43,299 nt of DNA from RUG563 sp964549135 (GCA_964549135.1 CAZJUJ010000016.1:1-43299), one strand, 5' to 3'. Shown: positions 1 through 8,881, numbered from the stretch's first letter. Made by a program: numbers and translations. Notes: generated by a model from the sequence alone, not told the origin.

Positions 1-728
1 TGCCGGTCTGCACCACCTGCTCCAGCACGGGCAGAATCTCCTGGATGTTGGAGATTTTCTTATCGGTGATCAGGATCATGGGGTTATCCAGTTCCGCCAC
101 CATCTTATCGGTATCGGTGACCATATAGGCGGAGGCATAGCCGCGGTCAAACTGCATGCCTTCCACGGTGGTCAGCTCGGTCTTCATGGTCTTGCTTTCT
201 TCCACGGTGATCACGCCGTCCTTGCCAACCTTCTCCATGGCGTCGGAGATCAGCTGGCCGATGGTTTCATCACCGGCGGAAATGGAGGCAACCTGGGCAA
301 TGGCCTGCTTGCCGGAGATGGGGCGGGAGATTTCCTTCAGGCCCTCCACGGCGGCGGCGGTGGCATCCTCGATGCCGCGCTTAAGCACCATGGGATTGGC
401 GCCGGCAGCCAGATTCTTCAGCCCTTCCCGAACGATGGCCTGGGCCAGCAGGGTGGCGGTGGTGGTGCCGTCGCCGGCCACATCATTGGTCTTGGTGGCA
501 ACTTCCTTGATCAGCTGGGCGCCCATGTTCTCAAAGGCGTCCTCCAATTCGATTTCCTTGGCGATGGTCACGCCGTCATTGGTAATAAGGGGAGCGCCGT
601 ATTTCTTGTCCAGCACCACGTTGCGGCCCTTGGGGCCCATGGTGATCTTCACGGTATTGGCCAGAACGTTAATGCCGTTTTCCAGCGCGCGGCGGGCTTC
701 CTCGCCGAATTTGATCTGCTTTGCCATA
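1..728 (-). CDS. groL: Chaperonin GroEL, N-terminal part (runs off the window)
   Basis: ATP-dependent 60-kDa chaperonin that folds proteins inside a double-ring cage closed by GroES. The visible 242 residues start MAKQIKFGEEARRAL, followed by the ATP-binding signatures TMGPKGRNV and the catalytic-loop motif AGDGTTTAT, then the equatorial/intermediate and early apical region ending at EQVVQTG. The family is about 540 residues, so a little under half is present; the rest lies left of base 1. The start at 728 follows an AGGAGG-type site. groES lies 101 bp upstream in the same orientation, so both are transcribed from the CIRCE-controlled promoter at 1197-1225. Identity is certain. Confidence 0.97.
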
Positions 729-829
729 ATTCATTTCCTCCTGATATCAGCAATAATCGCAATTTGGGGTTCAGGGAATTTTTTTCGTGCCGCCTGCCCG
801 GGCGGGGCCTTCGGCGGCGCTTCCTCTGC

Positions 830-1114
830 TTATTCCACAACCGCCAGAATATCGCTCTGGCGCACGATGATCATTTCCTTGCCATCCAGCTTCACTTCGG
901 TGCCGGCATACTTGGAATAAATGACCTTCTGGCCCACAGCCACCTGCATCACAACTTCCTTGCCATCCACAACGCCGCCGGGGCCCACGGCAATGACCTC
1001 TGCCATCTGGGGCTTTTCCTTGGCGGAGCCGGGCAATACGATACCGGACTTGGTGGTTTCTTCCATTTCAACATTCTTGATGACAACGCGGTCACCCAAA
1101 GGCTTTACGTTCAT
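830..1114 (-). CDS. groS: Co-chaperonin GroES
   Basis: 10-kDa co-chaperonin that caps GroEL. The 94-residue product begins MNVKPLGDRVVIKNVE, has the mobile-loop region ETTKSGIVLPGSAKEKPQ and ends SDILAVVE, full length for the family. The reading frame can be extended 8 codons upstream, but the ATG at 1114 has the conserved MNVKPLGDR beginning and an AGGAGG site just before it, so it was chosen. First gene of the groES-groEL operon. Regulation by HrcA is predicted from the CIRCE element in its leader. Confidence 0.97.
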   Translation of the reverse strand: MNVKPLGDRVVIKNVEMEETTKSGIVLPGSAKEKPQMAEVIAVGPGGVVDGKEVVMQVAVGQKVIYSKYAGTEVKLDGKEMIIVRQSDILAVVE

Positions 1115-1156
1115 AATGATCCTCCTTGCATGATTCACAGGACTATTTTGGGCTTG

Positions 1157-1183
1157 TTAGCACTCTCGTTTGTTGAGTGCTAA
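1157..1183 (-). promoter_or_regulatory. CIRCE operator (HrcA binding site)
   Basis: Perfect TTAGCACTC-N9-GAGTGCTAA inverted repeat, the textbook CIRCE element. It lies directly downstream of the predicted groES promoter and about 40 bp before the groES start codon. HrcA repressor bound here would silence the heat-shock operon at normal temperature. No hrcA gene is in the window. Confidence 0.97.
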
Positions 1184-1196
1184 ACCATCCTTGGAT

Positions 1197-1225
1197 AGTG
1201 TACTTCATTACGCGCCAGGATGCAA
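1197..1225 (-). promoter_or_regulatory. groES-groEL promoter (sigma-A type)
   Basis: On the minus strand TTGCAT, a 17-bp spacer and TACACT. Transcription would begin near 1190, just ahead of CIRCE, the arrangement usual for HrcA-controlled groE operons. Confidence 0.75.
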
Positions 1226-1365
1226 ATGCCATTTTCCTCAGTTTCAGGATTTATTGGCTGTTTTCTGGCTTTATTTCCCGTTATTGCCGTTTTTTCCTAT
1301 GTTTTCTTCGTTTTTCTTTGATTTTCTTCGATTTTTCATTTTTTGATGCAAAGCAGGGCGGGATA

Positions 1366-1374
1366 TGCTATAAT
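1366..1374 (+). promoter_or_regulatory. Extended -10 promoter of mutY
   Basis: TGCTATAAT is an extended -10 box (TGnTATAAT) 31 bp before the mutY start. No good -35 box is seen at 17 bp, which fits an extended -10 promoter. Confidence 0.65.
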
Positions 1375-1405
1375 GAAAGCGATCTTTGCAGAGGAGGAAT
1401 ACGCC

Positions 1406-2917
1406 ATGCTCGCTGCCCTGCTGCTGGCCTGGTATGACCGGAACAAGCGCATCCTGCCCTTTCGCGGCGTGAAGGATCCCTATCGCATCTGGCTGAGCGA
1501 AATTATGCTGCAGCAGACCCGCACCGAAACGGTGGGGGCGTATTACGAGCGCTTTCTTGCCGCCTTCCCGGATGTATTTGCCCTGGCCCGGGCGGAGGAG
1601 CAGGCCGTACTCAAGGCCTGGGAGGGGCTGGGTTATTATTCCCGTGCCCGGAATCTGCATCGGGCGGCCCAAATCATCGTCCAGCGATACGGCGGGGTCT
1701 TTCCTGCCGATCCGGAAAAAATCCGCGCCCTGCCCGGCGTAGGGGATTATACGGCGGCGGCGGTCTGCTCCATCGCCTTTGATCTGCCCCTGCCCGCCAT
1801 GGACGGCAATCTCACCCGGGTGCTTTCCCGGGTTCACGGGGTGCGCCAGGATGTGGGCATCCCCTCGGTCAAGCGGCAATTGCTGGCCCTGGGGCAGCAG
1901 GATATGCCGCCCCGGCGCTGCGGGGATTTCAATCAGGCGCTGATGGATCTGGGGGCCATGCTCTGCACCCCCGGCACCCCGGAATGCGAAAAATGTCCCC
2001 TGCGCCCCCTATGCAGCGCCTATGCTGCCGGGGATGCGGAGGATCTGCCCGTCAAGGCCGCCGCCAAGCCGCCCCGGGAGGTTCAGGCCGCCGTGGGCAT
2101 CGTCACCTGCGGCGCGCAGACGCTGCTGCTCCAGCGAAAAGAGGCGCTGCTCAAGGGGCTGTGGGTATTCCCCATGACGGAGGAGGGCGATACCCGGGCC
2201 GATATGGAAAAGCGGCTGAAGGCGCTGGGCGTTCAGGCGCGCTTTGCAGGCAGCCTGGGCGATGCCCGGCATGTATTTACCCACCGCATCTGGCAGATGC
2301 ATCTGTATCATTACCAGGCAGAGGCGGCAAAGGCCCGGGAAGGAAGCTGGGTCAGCCTCCGGGAAATGGAGGCGCTCCCCCTGCCCACCGCCATCCGCGC
2401 CGCCCGGGAGGAGGCACGCCGCCTGCTGTCCCCCGTCATTTCTCCCGTCCGGGAGGAGGAATTGCCCGCCCTTTCCGCCGTCTATGCGGAAAGCTGGCAG
2501 GAATCGCACCGGGCGCATTGCTCCCCCGCCTTTCTTTCGCAGCATACGCCCCTGCACATGGAGATGCTCCTGCGGGGGCATCTGGACACGGGGAAAAAGG
2601 TCTGCGCCATCCATTGCGCCGGGGAAATCGCCGGGGTGCTGGTGCTGTTTCCCGAAATGAATGAATTGGTTTCTCTCTATATTGCCCCGCGCTTTCAGGG
2701 CTGCGGTCTGGGGCGCGCCGCCGTTCAGTATGCCGTGGAGGTGCTGGATGAGAAAAGGGATATGCGGGTGACCCTGCTGTGCGATAATGAGCGGGCGCGT
2801 CATCTGTATACCCAGGCGGGCTTTACCCACCTTCAGGCCACCCGCATCCTGGATGCCGGGCGAAACGTGCGGGAGGAGGATCGCATCCGCAAAGGAAGGG
2901 AGGAAGAAAGCACATGA
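1406..2917 (+). CDS. mutY: Adenine DNA glycosylase MutY fused to a C-terminal GNAT acetyltransferase
   Basis: MutY removes adenine mispaired with 8-oxoguanine. The 503-residue product has catalytic Glu32 in SEIMLQQTRT, the helix-hairpin-helix LPGVGDYTAAAV with the catalytic Asp in PAMDGN, and a 4Fe-4S motif C-X6-C-X2-C-X5-C at Cys187, 194, 197 and 203. A NUDIX-like 8-oxoG recognition domain follows (about 215-340, with the HVFTHRIW signature). From about residue 345 the chain continues into a GNAT fold, with the acetyl-CoA motif-A-like segment IAPRFQGCGLGRAAV and a NERARHLYTQAGF ending. MutY is normally about 350 residues, so about 150 are extra. The ATG at 1406 was chosen because GAGGAGG lies 8 bp before it; the frame is open from 1343. 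It overlaps the next gene by ATGA. The acetyltransferase substrate is unknown. Confidence 0.93.
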   Translation: MLAALLLAWYDRNKRILPFRGVKDPYRIWLSEIMLQQTRTETVGAYYERFLAAFPDVFALARAEEQAVLKAWEGLGYYSRARNLHRAAQIIVQRYGGVFPADPEKIRALPGVGDYTAAAVCSIAFDLPLPAMDGNLTRVLSRVHGVRQDVGIPSVKRQLLALGQQDMPPRRCGDFNQALMDLGAMLCTPGTPECEKCPLRPLCSAYAAGDAEDLPVKAAAKPPREVQAAVGIVTCGAQTLLLQRKEALLKGLWVFPMTEEGDTRADMEKRLKALGVQARFAGSLGDARHVFTHRIWQMHLYHYQAEAAKAREGSWVSLREMEALPLPTAIRAAREEARRLLSPVISPVREEELPALSAVYAESWQESHRAHCSPAFLSQHTPLHMEMLLRGHLDTGKKVCAIHCAGEIAGVLVLFPEMNELVSLYIAPRFQGCGLGRAAVQYAVEVLDEKRDMRVTLLCDNERARHLYTQAGFTHLQATRILDAGRNVREEDRIRKGREEEST

Positions 2918-3288
2918 CTCTGGAGCTATTGCCCCATGATTTTTCCGTATGCCAGCTAAACGACTGGCGCGATGCCGATCTTTCCGCGCCCTTTGTTTTT
3001 CTTGCCCGTACCGATGAGGAAAATTCCCTGGTCTGCCCAAGCGAGGCCGTTCCCCCAGGCGCCCTGCGCCGGGAGGATGGCTGGCGGGGGATGCGCATTG
3101 CGGGCGAACTGGATTTTTCCCTGATCGGCATCCTATCGGGTATTTCCGCCCTGCTGGCTGCGCAGAAAATTTCGATTTTCGCCCTTTCTACCTATAAGAC
3201 GGATTATATCCTCATTAAGAAGGAAAGCCTCCCCGCCGCGCTGGATACCCTCCGGGGCGCGGGCTATACCATCGCCATTCTTCCGTAG
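2914..3288 (+). CDS. ACT-domain protein
   Basis: A 124-residue protein resembling stand-alone double-ACT proteins of Firmicutes. The second half reads GISALLAAQKISIFALSTYKTDYILIK, the typical beta-alpha-beta ACT segment; the first half carries a degenerate partner. ACT domains bind amino acids or other small ligands, but the ligand here cannot be told from sequence. The start ATG overlaps the mutY stop (ATGA), so translation is likely coupled. No catalytic domain is attached. Confidence 0.75.
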   Translation: MTLELLPHDFSVCQLNDWRDADLSAPFVFLARTDEENSLVCPSEAVPPGALRREDGWRGMRIAGELDFSLIGILSGISALLAAQKISIFALSTYKTDYILIKKESLPAALDTLRGAGYTIAILP

Positions 3289-3339
3289 CCAGAGCGCAGC
3301 AAAAAAGCCGCGCCCGTCAGCGCCGCATTTTCCCATCTT

Positions 3340-3511
3340 CTGACCGGGGAATGACACGATTCTGCCACATAGTGGTTGTAGAATCGTCCTCGTCATCGGG
3401 GAATCATCAGCGCCGGCCACCGGCTGCCCCCTCGGCCTGAGGACGGCTGCATGATTCATCAAGGTTTGTACCCCTGGCCGGCCCGCCGCATCCCCTCGCG
3501 GCGGGTTTGTT
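3340..3511 (+). ncRNA. Unassigned structured RNA ending in a terminator
   Basis: The gap between the ACT gene and the GtrA gene holds nested inverted repeats. Arm 1: ATGAC (3351-3355) and ACGATTCT (3356-3363) pair with AGAATCGT (3380-3387) and GTCAT (3392-3396), with CCAC/GTGG at the tip. Arm 2: GAATCAT (3401-3407) plus CAGC pairs with GCTG plus ATGATTC (3451-3457) and encloses two hairpins, GCCGG/CCGGC (3412-3424) and CCTC/GAGG (3430-3442), making a three-way junction. A GC-rich hairpin CCCGCCGC/GCGGCGGG (3482-3505) followed by TTTGTT looks like a terminator. It matches no riboswitch or small RNA I can name. It could be a leader of the GtrA gene or a free small RNA. Confidence 0.6.
3482..3511 (+). 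terminator. Intrinsic terminator at the end of the structured RNA
   Basis: 8-bp perfect GC stem with an 8-nt loop followed by TTTGTT. It lies 78 bp before the GtrA-like gene, so it may attenuate that gene. Confidence 0.6.
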
Positions 3512-3588
3512 ATTTGGAGAAAAATGCAGGATTTTTCATTTTTCCAGCGAAAAAAGCAAGGAAGACTGCCAAAGAGGGGGCCGATATC

Positions 3589-4008
3589 ATGTCCGAAAAC
3601 CGCCGCCGGGAATTCATCCGCGCCTTGAAATTTCTCCTGTTCTCCATTTCCGCCGGGCTTATCCAGATTCTCAGCTTCACGCTGCTTAAGGAACTCCTGC
3701 ATCTGGAATACTGGCAAAGCTATCTGGTTTCGCTGGTGCTCAGCGTGCTGTGGAATTTTACCTTCAATCGCCGCTATACCTTCCAATCCGCCGCCAATGT
3801 GCCCCGGGCCATGGCGCTGGTGGCGCTTTTCTATGTCTTCTTCACCCCGCTGAGTACCTGGGGCGGTCATCAGCTGACCGAGGCCGGGATCAATGAATAC
3901 CTGATCGAAATCGGCACTATGCTCCTGAATTTCGTGCTGGAATTCCTCTACCAGCGCTTCGTGGTCTTTAAAAACTCCCTGGATACAAGAACCCAGGAAC
4001 GCGGATAA
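3589..4008 (+). CDS. GtrA-like family membrane protein
   Basis: 139-residue polytopic membrane protein with four predicted membrane segments (about 12-32, 38-56, 70-92 and 102-122) and the family features ALKFLLFSISAGLIQ near the start, WNFTFNRRYTF after the second segment and FLYQRFVVF near the end. GtrA-like proteins are linked to export or flipping of polyprenyl-linked sugars in cell-surface polysaccharide synthesis; the specific substrate is unknown. The start at 3589 follows GAGGGGG by 7-8 bp; the frame is open from 3451, but that part lies in the structured RNA. It converges with the regulator gene at 4056. Confidence 0.85.
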   Translation: MSENRRREFIRALKFLLFSISAGLIQILSFTLLKELLHLEYWQSYLVSLVLSVLWNFTFNRRYTFQSAANVPRAMALVALFYVFFTPLSTWGGHQLTEAGINEYLIEIGTMLLNFVLEFLYQRFVVFKNSLDTRTQERG

Positions 4009-4011
4009 TCG

Positions 4012-4054
4012 TTGCGGGGGAACCACCTTTGACAAAAAAGTGGTTCCCCCGCAA
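4012..4054. terminator. Bidirectional hairpin between convergent genes
   Basis: Near-perfect inverted repeat TTGCGGGGGAACCAC ... GTGGTTCCCCCGCAA between the GtrA gene (+) and the AraC-type gene (-). It matches the end hairpins of the 300-bp palindromic elements elsewhere in the window, especially the right end of the copy at 30560-30860. It probably ends transcription from both sides. Confidence 0.7.
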
Positions 4055-4055
4055 A

Positions 4056-6197
4056 TTATTCCCCGTCCTCCCCATTCCTGGTTTTCAGAGGGGTGAGTAT
4101 GGGCCGTGCGCGTGCCTCGCTGGGTGTAACGCCAAAGTATTTTTTGAATTTTCTTGTACTGCTGCTTCGATCAATATACCCAACCATTCGGAAAATATCT
4201 GTGATAGATTGATCGGTACCGGTAATCATTTCCCAGGCTGCCTCCATCCGCAGCCTGGTCACATAATCAATATAGCGCATGCCTGTTCTGGCGCGGAAAA
4301 GTCGGCTCATATGCTCCCGGGACACGCCAAAATGCGTTGCCATTTCTTCAAGAGAAATATCCTCCCGCCGATAATTATCCCGCACATACTGAAGGATCTC
4401 CGCCCCATCCCCGGCGCTGGCGTTATGACGGCAATACTGCTCTACCGCGTCAAGCAGCTGCGCGGAAAACGCCTCCGTTTCCTCCGGAATCTGCTGATTC
4501 AGCAGCATCAGCAGCCTTTCATCCTCCGGGTTTTCCGATTTATTCAGCGCCGCTGCAATGGGCTGCAGCATGCTGTAATACAGATACTGCCGGATTTCCG
4601 GGCTGAGCGCCGTATCGGACATCCGGGTCAGCATTTTCTTCAGCATCTTCTGCGCCTTAGTCCCGTTGTATTCCAGCAGCGCCTGGGTAAATTCCTCCAT
4701 TTCCTCGGCGGGAAATTCGTATTTCTGCATGGCTGAGGGTTCCTCTGCTATGCAGATTTTTTCCATGTTGCCCGCCTCAAGCTGACGATTCATCTCCGTC
4801 AGCGCATTCAGATAGGCATAATCAATAGCGCCCAGATGATCAACCGCCACGCTCATAACCGCCAGCACATGTTCCGCGCCTGCAGCATGAAGCCGGGCCG
4901 AGGCTCTTTCCCCGCGGATCCTTCTTAATTGCCCGCTTTCATCCAGATTGGGCAATTCATCCAGATACAGAAAGATCGTTTTTCCTCCTGCCTCTGCCGC
5001 CGTATACAGCCGATCCGCCAGCAGAGCGGAGACATCTATCCCTTCGGCCCAGACAGCCGCCACAAAGAAGAATTCTTCCGCCGGCTCCAGGCCGCATTTT
5101 TCCAGGAGCGGCGCATATTCCCTTTCCTCCCGAAGCAGGCCATGAAATAGCAGCCGCGCCGTCTGGGCCCGCAGCAGCGCGCGGAAATCCCCCACCTCTG
5201 CAATGTTTTCCCGAATCGTTCGCCGAATCAGCGTATGAATATCGGAAAACTCCCCCATTTTTGAGGGCGTTTCGCCGCCGCCTGTGACAGCCGCCTCCAG
5301 ATTCCGCAATTGCGTCATCCGCCGATTGGTAAAGGAAACGCTGAGCAGCCCGGAAAGCAGCATACCCACAATCAGCAGGATGTAATTGCTGTATTGTATC
5401 TTGCTCATATTGGCATGCAGCAGGCGCTCATCCATGCAGATTTCCACCTGCGTTCCTATTTGCCCGGTTTCCCCAGCGGCAGAAATCCATTTTCCATGAT
5501 CAGAAAGGGCACTGGCGTATTCCCGCTGCAAATGCCGAAGGCTTCCGTCCCGGCTGCCAAAGTAGAGTGGATCGCCGCAGGGCAGCGCAACGCGGATCAT
5601 CATATCCTCATCCCCGGCCAGGCCCTGCAAAAAATCAGAAAAGGTAGATAGGGCGATACAGTAATTCACGGAAATTCCGGAAGGCATCGGGTAATGAAGC
5701 AGAAGATAGCCCGCATCTTCTCCGCATTCCAGGCTCATGCCCCCGCTCCCGTCCGAGGAAAGAAGGGAAAGCGCCCCTTCCGTCTGCTCAGCGCTCAATG
5801 CCAGTTCACCGCGCAGATATACCGCCGCCCGGGCCAGGCCGCTGCTGCCGTAGAGATGATTTTCATCATAATAAAGCAGCAGATCATCAATCATTCGATC
5901 AAATACATACACCGTTTTCAGCCGATCCATGCCATGGCGGGCATTCACCGCGCTTGCCAGCATGGCGGAGGGGGATAATTCGGGCAGACCGGCCAGATAT
6001 GCGCCGCTTTCGTAATAGCGGGCATACTGAATATCCAGACCGGATACCACACGTTCCAGCCGGGATGTCAATTGTGCCTGGGCATCCTGACGCATTTGAT
6101 GCATAGACAGCGAATGGATCAGCATGCTCATGGCCAAAAAAGGCAATACCACGCATAAATAGGTGATAAAAAACCTCATCCTGATGCTTTTCTGCAT
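4056..6197 (-). CDS. Membrane-anchored AraC-family transcriptional regulator (YesN/LplR-like)
   Basis: 713-residue one-component sensor-regulator. An N-terminal membrane helix (about 7-28) and a second one (about 272-290) enclose a roughly 240-residue extracellular sensing region. A cytoplasmic linker leads to a C-terminal AraC double helix-turn-helix (about 610-705, with ISLEEMATHFGVSREHMSRLF and YIDYVTRLRMEAAWEM). Proteins of this build usually control the adjacent sugar ABC operon in Clostridia and Paenibacilli. It is the last gene of that operon here, 89 bp after the binding-protein gene. The ATG at 6197 was chosen because it puts a basic segment directly before the first membrane helix; the frame extends to a TTG at 6242. 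The inducing sugar is unknown. Confidence 0.85.
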   Translation of the reverse strand: MQKSIRMRFFITYLCVVLPFLAMSMLIHSLSMHQMRQDAQAQLTSRLERVVSGLDIQYARYYESGAYLAGLPELSPSAMLASAVNARHGMDRLKTVYVFDRMIDDLLLYYDENHLYGSSGLARAAVYLRGELALSAEQTEGALSLLSSDGSGGMSLECGEDAGYLLLHYPMPSGISVNYCIALSTFSDFLQGLAGDEDMMIRVALPCGDPLYFGSRDGSLRHLQREYASALSDHGKWISAAGETGQIGTQVEICMDERLLHANMSKIQYSNYILLIVGMLLSGLLSVSFTNRRMTQLRNLEAAVTGGGETPSKMGEFSDIHTLIRRTIRENIAEVGDFRALLRAQTARLLFHGLLREEREYAPLLEKCGLEPAEEFFFVAAVWAEGIDVSALLADRLYTAAEAGGKTIFLYLDELPNLDESGQLRRIRGERASARLHAAGAEHVLAVMSVAVDHLGAIDYAYLNALTEMNRQLEAGNMEKICIAEEPSAMQKYEFPAEEMEEFTQALLEYNGTKAQKMLKKMLTRMSDTALSPEIRQYLYYSMLQPIAAALNKSENPEDERLLMLLNQQIPEETEAFSAQLLDAVEQYCRHNASAGDGAEILQYVRDNYRREDISLEEMATHFGVSREHMSRLFRARTGMRYIDYVTRLRMEAAWEMITGTDQSITDIFRMVGYIDRSSSTRKFKKYFGVTPSEARARPILTPLKTRNGEDGE

Positions 6198-6286
6198 TTT
6201 CTCGCCCGTCCCCCTCTCGATGCAGGAAAGCATGGGCGGCAAAAAACGCCGTCCATGCCCTTTCCCTGCAGGAAAAAACCGTTTCT

Positions 6287-7891
6287 TTATTTCAGATTGA
6301 CCGCATAGCGATCATAGGCCGCCTGCTCCGCGCGCAGCAATTCATCAAGACCCATGGCCAGAAGCGTATTCTGATAGGCTTCCCATTCCGCATCAATATC
6401 CGCTTCACCGGTAATGAAGGCCACCCGCATGGTTTGCAGATAGGTGGTCAGATCGGTCTTATAGCGGCCCTGTACCTCGGCCTCGTCCTTATTATAGGCC
6501 AGCGTCGGATAGGTATCCACAATATAGCCAGTACGCACCAATTCCTCGCGATGCGCCCAATTGGTCAGAATAGGATCCCGCTTCATGCTCTCCAATTCCT
6601 CCTTGGAGGCGCTGCCGGTAACGGGATAATACATGCCGTGCATTTTGGTCATCAGCTGGGTTACATTCAGATACTGATCCCGGAAGAGGCCCTGGCTTTC
6701 GTATTTGCCTTTCCAGGCGGAATCCATTACGGCAGGAATGGTAAAGCCCGCTTCGGTGGTAATGTATTCAAAGGTCTCGCCCTCAATGCCGCAATTATAC
6801 CGCAGAATGTATTCATCGGTACAGAGGGCATCGATGATTTTGCAGATTTCCTCCGGATGCTCCGTCCTGGCGCTGACGAAGATATTGGCGCCCGCGCTGA
6901 CCAGGGGCCAGCCGGGATAGGCGACAGGCGAATTTTCAGAGCCAAGGCCATACATCCATTGCCATGTATCATAAGCCTCGGGCACATTCAAGCCGCAGGT
7001 ATTGGCCTGCAGGCCGCTCCAATCGGAAAACATGCCCACCTGGTTCTTGATAACCTTTTCCCGGCGCTCCGAGGAGGTCTGGATAAAGCAGGTTTCATCC
7101 AGCAGTCCCTCCTCATACAGGGTATTCATGTATCTGATGTAATCCTTGTATTTTTCAGTGGTTTCATACAGGAATACCTTGCCCTCCTCTACCCCCAGCA
7201 TCAGATCGGTGGCATCGCTGTAGATGCCAAAGCCGGCCTGGAGCAGATTCGCGGCGTGCTGACCGGCAGCGGTATCAAAGGAAAGCGGAATCTCATCAGT
7301 GGGATCGCCGTCGCCGTTGGCATCCTGCTCCTTAAAGGCCTTAAGCACGGCGTACAATTCCTCCATTGTTTCGGGCACATCCATATTTACATTGGCAAGC
7401 CAGGTCTTATTGATAAAGACCAGATGCATAATCCGCTGCCCTTCATATACGGAGAGATTGGCCAGGCTGTAAACAGCGCCATCCTCCGTGGTATGGTAGG
7501 CCTTGTACGCCGGGTATTGCTCAAAGAGCGCCTGAAGATTGGGCATCTGATCCATATACTGACTCAGATCCAGAAAATAGCCTTCCTCCCCGTAGAGGTT
7601 GATTTCGGCTTTATCCGCCCATGCCTTAAAGCAAATATCAGGCAGATCATCACTGCTGATGAGCAGGGTCAGCTTGGTCTTCCAGATATCCTCGGGATAG
7701 AGGGTAATATCCCATTGGGTATTGGATACCTCCTGAAGATACTTCACCGCCAGGGTATCATTCCATTGGCTGTTTACCGAATCAGGGCCGGATACGGTAA
7801 TGGTAACGGGCTCCTCCTCCCCAAGGGCAGAAAGAGCAGTCATGGACAGCGCAAGCACCAGCGCGGCCATCAGGGCAGTAAACCGTTTCAT
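6287..7891 (-). CDS. Extracellular solute-binding protein (LplA-type carbohydrate ABC)
   Basis: 534-residue sugar-binding protein of the large LplA family. It has an N-terminal signal peptide (MKRFTALMAALVLALSMTA) and conserved family segments such as DLPDICF, DANGDGDPTDEIPLSF and WGSENSPVAYPGWP-like spacing in mid-protein. It delivers a carbohydrate, typically an oligosaccharide or uronate derivative, to the permease pair encoded just upstream. Unlike most Gram-positive homologues, there is no Cys at the signal-peptide end (TALSALGEEE), so it lacks the lipobox expected for membrane anchoring. AGGAAGG precedes the ATG. No ATPase gene is in the operon; a shared MsmX-type ATPase elsewhere is likely. 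Confidence 0.9.
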   Translation of the reverse strand: MKRFTALMAALVLALSMTALSALGEEEPVTITVSGPDSVNSQWNDTLAVKYLQEVSNTQWDITLYPEDIWKTKLTLLISSDDLPDICFKAWADKAEINLYGEEGYFLDLSQYMDQMPNLQALFEQYPAYKAYHTTEDGAVYSLANLSVYEGQRIMHLVFINKTWLANVNMDVPETMEELYAVLKAFKEQDANGDGDPTDEIPLSFDTAAGQHAANLLQAGFGIYSDATDLMLGVEEGKVFLYETTEKYKDYIRYMNTLYEEGLLDETCFIQTSSERREKVIKNQVGMFSDWSGLQANTCGLNVPEAYDTWQWMYGLGSENSPVAYPGWPLVSAGANIFVSARTEHPEEICKIIDALCTDEYILRYNCGIEGETFEYITTEAGFTIPAVMDSAWKGKYESQGLFRDQYLNVTQLMTKMHGMYYPVTGSASKEELESMKRDPILTNWAHREELVRTGYIVDTYPTLAYNKDEAEVQGRYKTDLTTYLQTMRVAFITGEADIDAEWEAYQNTLLAMGLDELLRAEQAAYDRYAVNLK

Positions 7892-7960
7892 AGGGACACC
7901 TTCCTTTCATTATTTATTCCACTGCCGCCTGCATGCCAGGCAAGCAGAAAGAATCATTGA

Positions 7961-8881
7961 CTATCCCTTCACAGCGCCGATCATAACCCCCTTGGCAAAG
8001 AAGCGCTGCAGGAAGGGATAGATGATCAGCATGGGCGCAGAGGATACCACGATCAGCACATATTTGAGCATATTGGCGGTGGATGCCTGTTTGAGCATGC
8101 TTTCCATTTCTTCCATGGTAAAACCGCCGCCAGAAGCCATGGCGCTTTCCGCCCACTGGCTCTGCAAAAGGATTTCCCGAAGGAAAACCTGCAAGGGATA
8201 TTTGCTGCTGTCATTGAGATATACCATGGCATTAAAATAGCTGTTCCAATGGGCCACGCCATAATACAGCGTCAATACAATAACGATAGGTTTGGAAAGC
8301 GGCAGCACCACGGCGCGGAACACCTGAAAATCCGTGCAGCCGTCAATGAAGCTGGCCTCATGCAATTCCCAGGGGATGGTATTGGCAAAAAAGGTGCGGG
8401 CCACAATCAGATTATAGGCAGATACCAGACCGCTGAGCAGCATATAGGCCCTGGTATTGACCAGATGCAAACTCTTCATCAGCAGATAAGAGGGAATCAG
8501 CCCGCCGGAAAAATACATCGTCGCCAGAAATAGCGTCATCACCACGCCGCTTCCCTTCAAATCCTTCCGGGAAAGGGCATAGGCGCAGGGCAGCGTCGCC
8601 AGAAGATTGAGCAGCGTTCCGCCAAAGGTATAAACGATCGTATTGGCATAGCCCGTCCATACATCCTGGTAGCCCAGAATATACCGGTATCCCTCCAAAG
8701 TAAAGCCAACCGGCCAGAGAACCATCCTGCCCGTACTGACTGCCTCCGGATCGCTGACGGACGCGCTGAGTACAAACAAAAGCGGATACAGCGTAACAGC
8801 AAAAATCAGTACAAGAAGGCAGGTGTTGACCCCGGAAAATACGCTATCCACCGTCGTTTTTCGAATTTCCTGTTTCTTCAC
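7961..8881 (-). CDS. Carbohydrate ABC permease, LplC/YtcP type
   Basis: 306-residue inner-membrane permease with about six membrane segments and the EAA loop (EASFIDGCTDFQVFRAVVLP) that contacts the ATPase. The C-terminus ends FAKGVMIGAVKG, the ending typical of LplC-type permeases. The start is read as the GTG at 8881, which has GGGGGAAGG 7 bp before it; an earlier in-frame GTG at 8902 lies inside the stop region of the preceding gene and has no good site. It pairs with the permease encoded at 8896-9843. Confidence 0.9.
   Translation of the reverse strand: MKKQEIRKTTVDSVFSGVNTCLLVLIFAVTLYPLLFVLSASVSDPEAVSTGRMVLWPVGFTLEGYRYILGYQDVWTGYANTIVYTFGGTLLNLLATLPCAYALSRKDLKGSGVVMTLFLATMYFSGGLIPSYLLMKSLHLVNTRAYMLLSGLVSAYNLIVARTFFANTIPWELHEASFIDGCTDFQVFRAVVLPLSKPIVIVLTLYYGVAHWNSYFNAMVYLNDSSKYPLQVFLREILLQSQWAESAMASGGGFTMEEMESMLKQASTANMLKYVLIVVSSAPMLIIYPFLQRFFAKGVMIGAVKG

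Noticed and set aside
3340..3511. Structured RNA considered as 6S RNA, SRP RNA, tmRNA or c-di-GMP riboswitch
   Set aside because: It lacks the single long rod of 6S, the SRP tip motif, a tRNA-like end or the GEMM core sequences.
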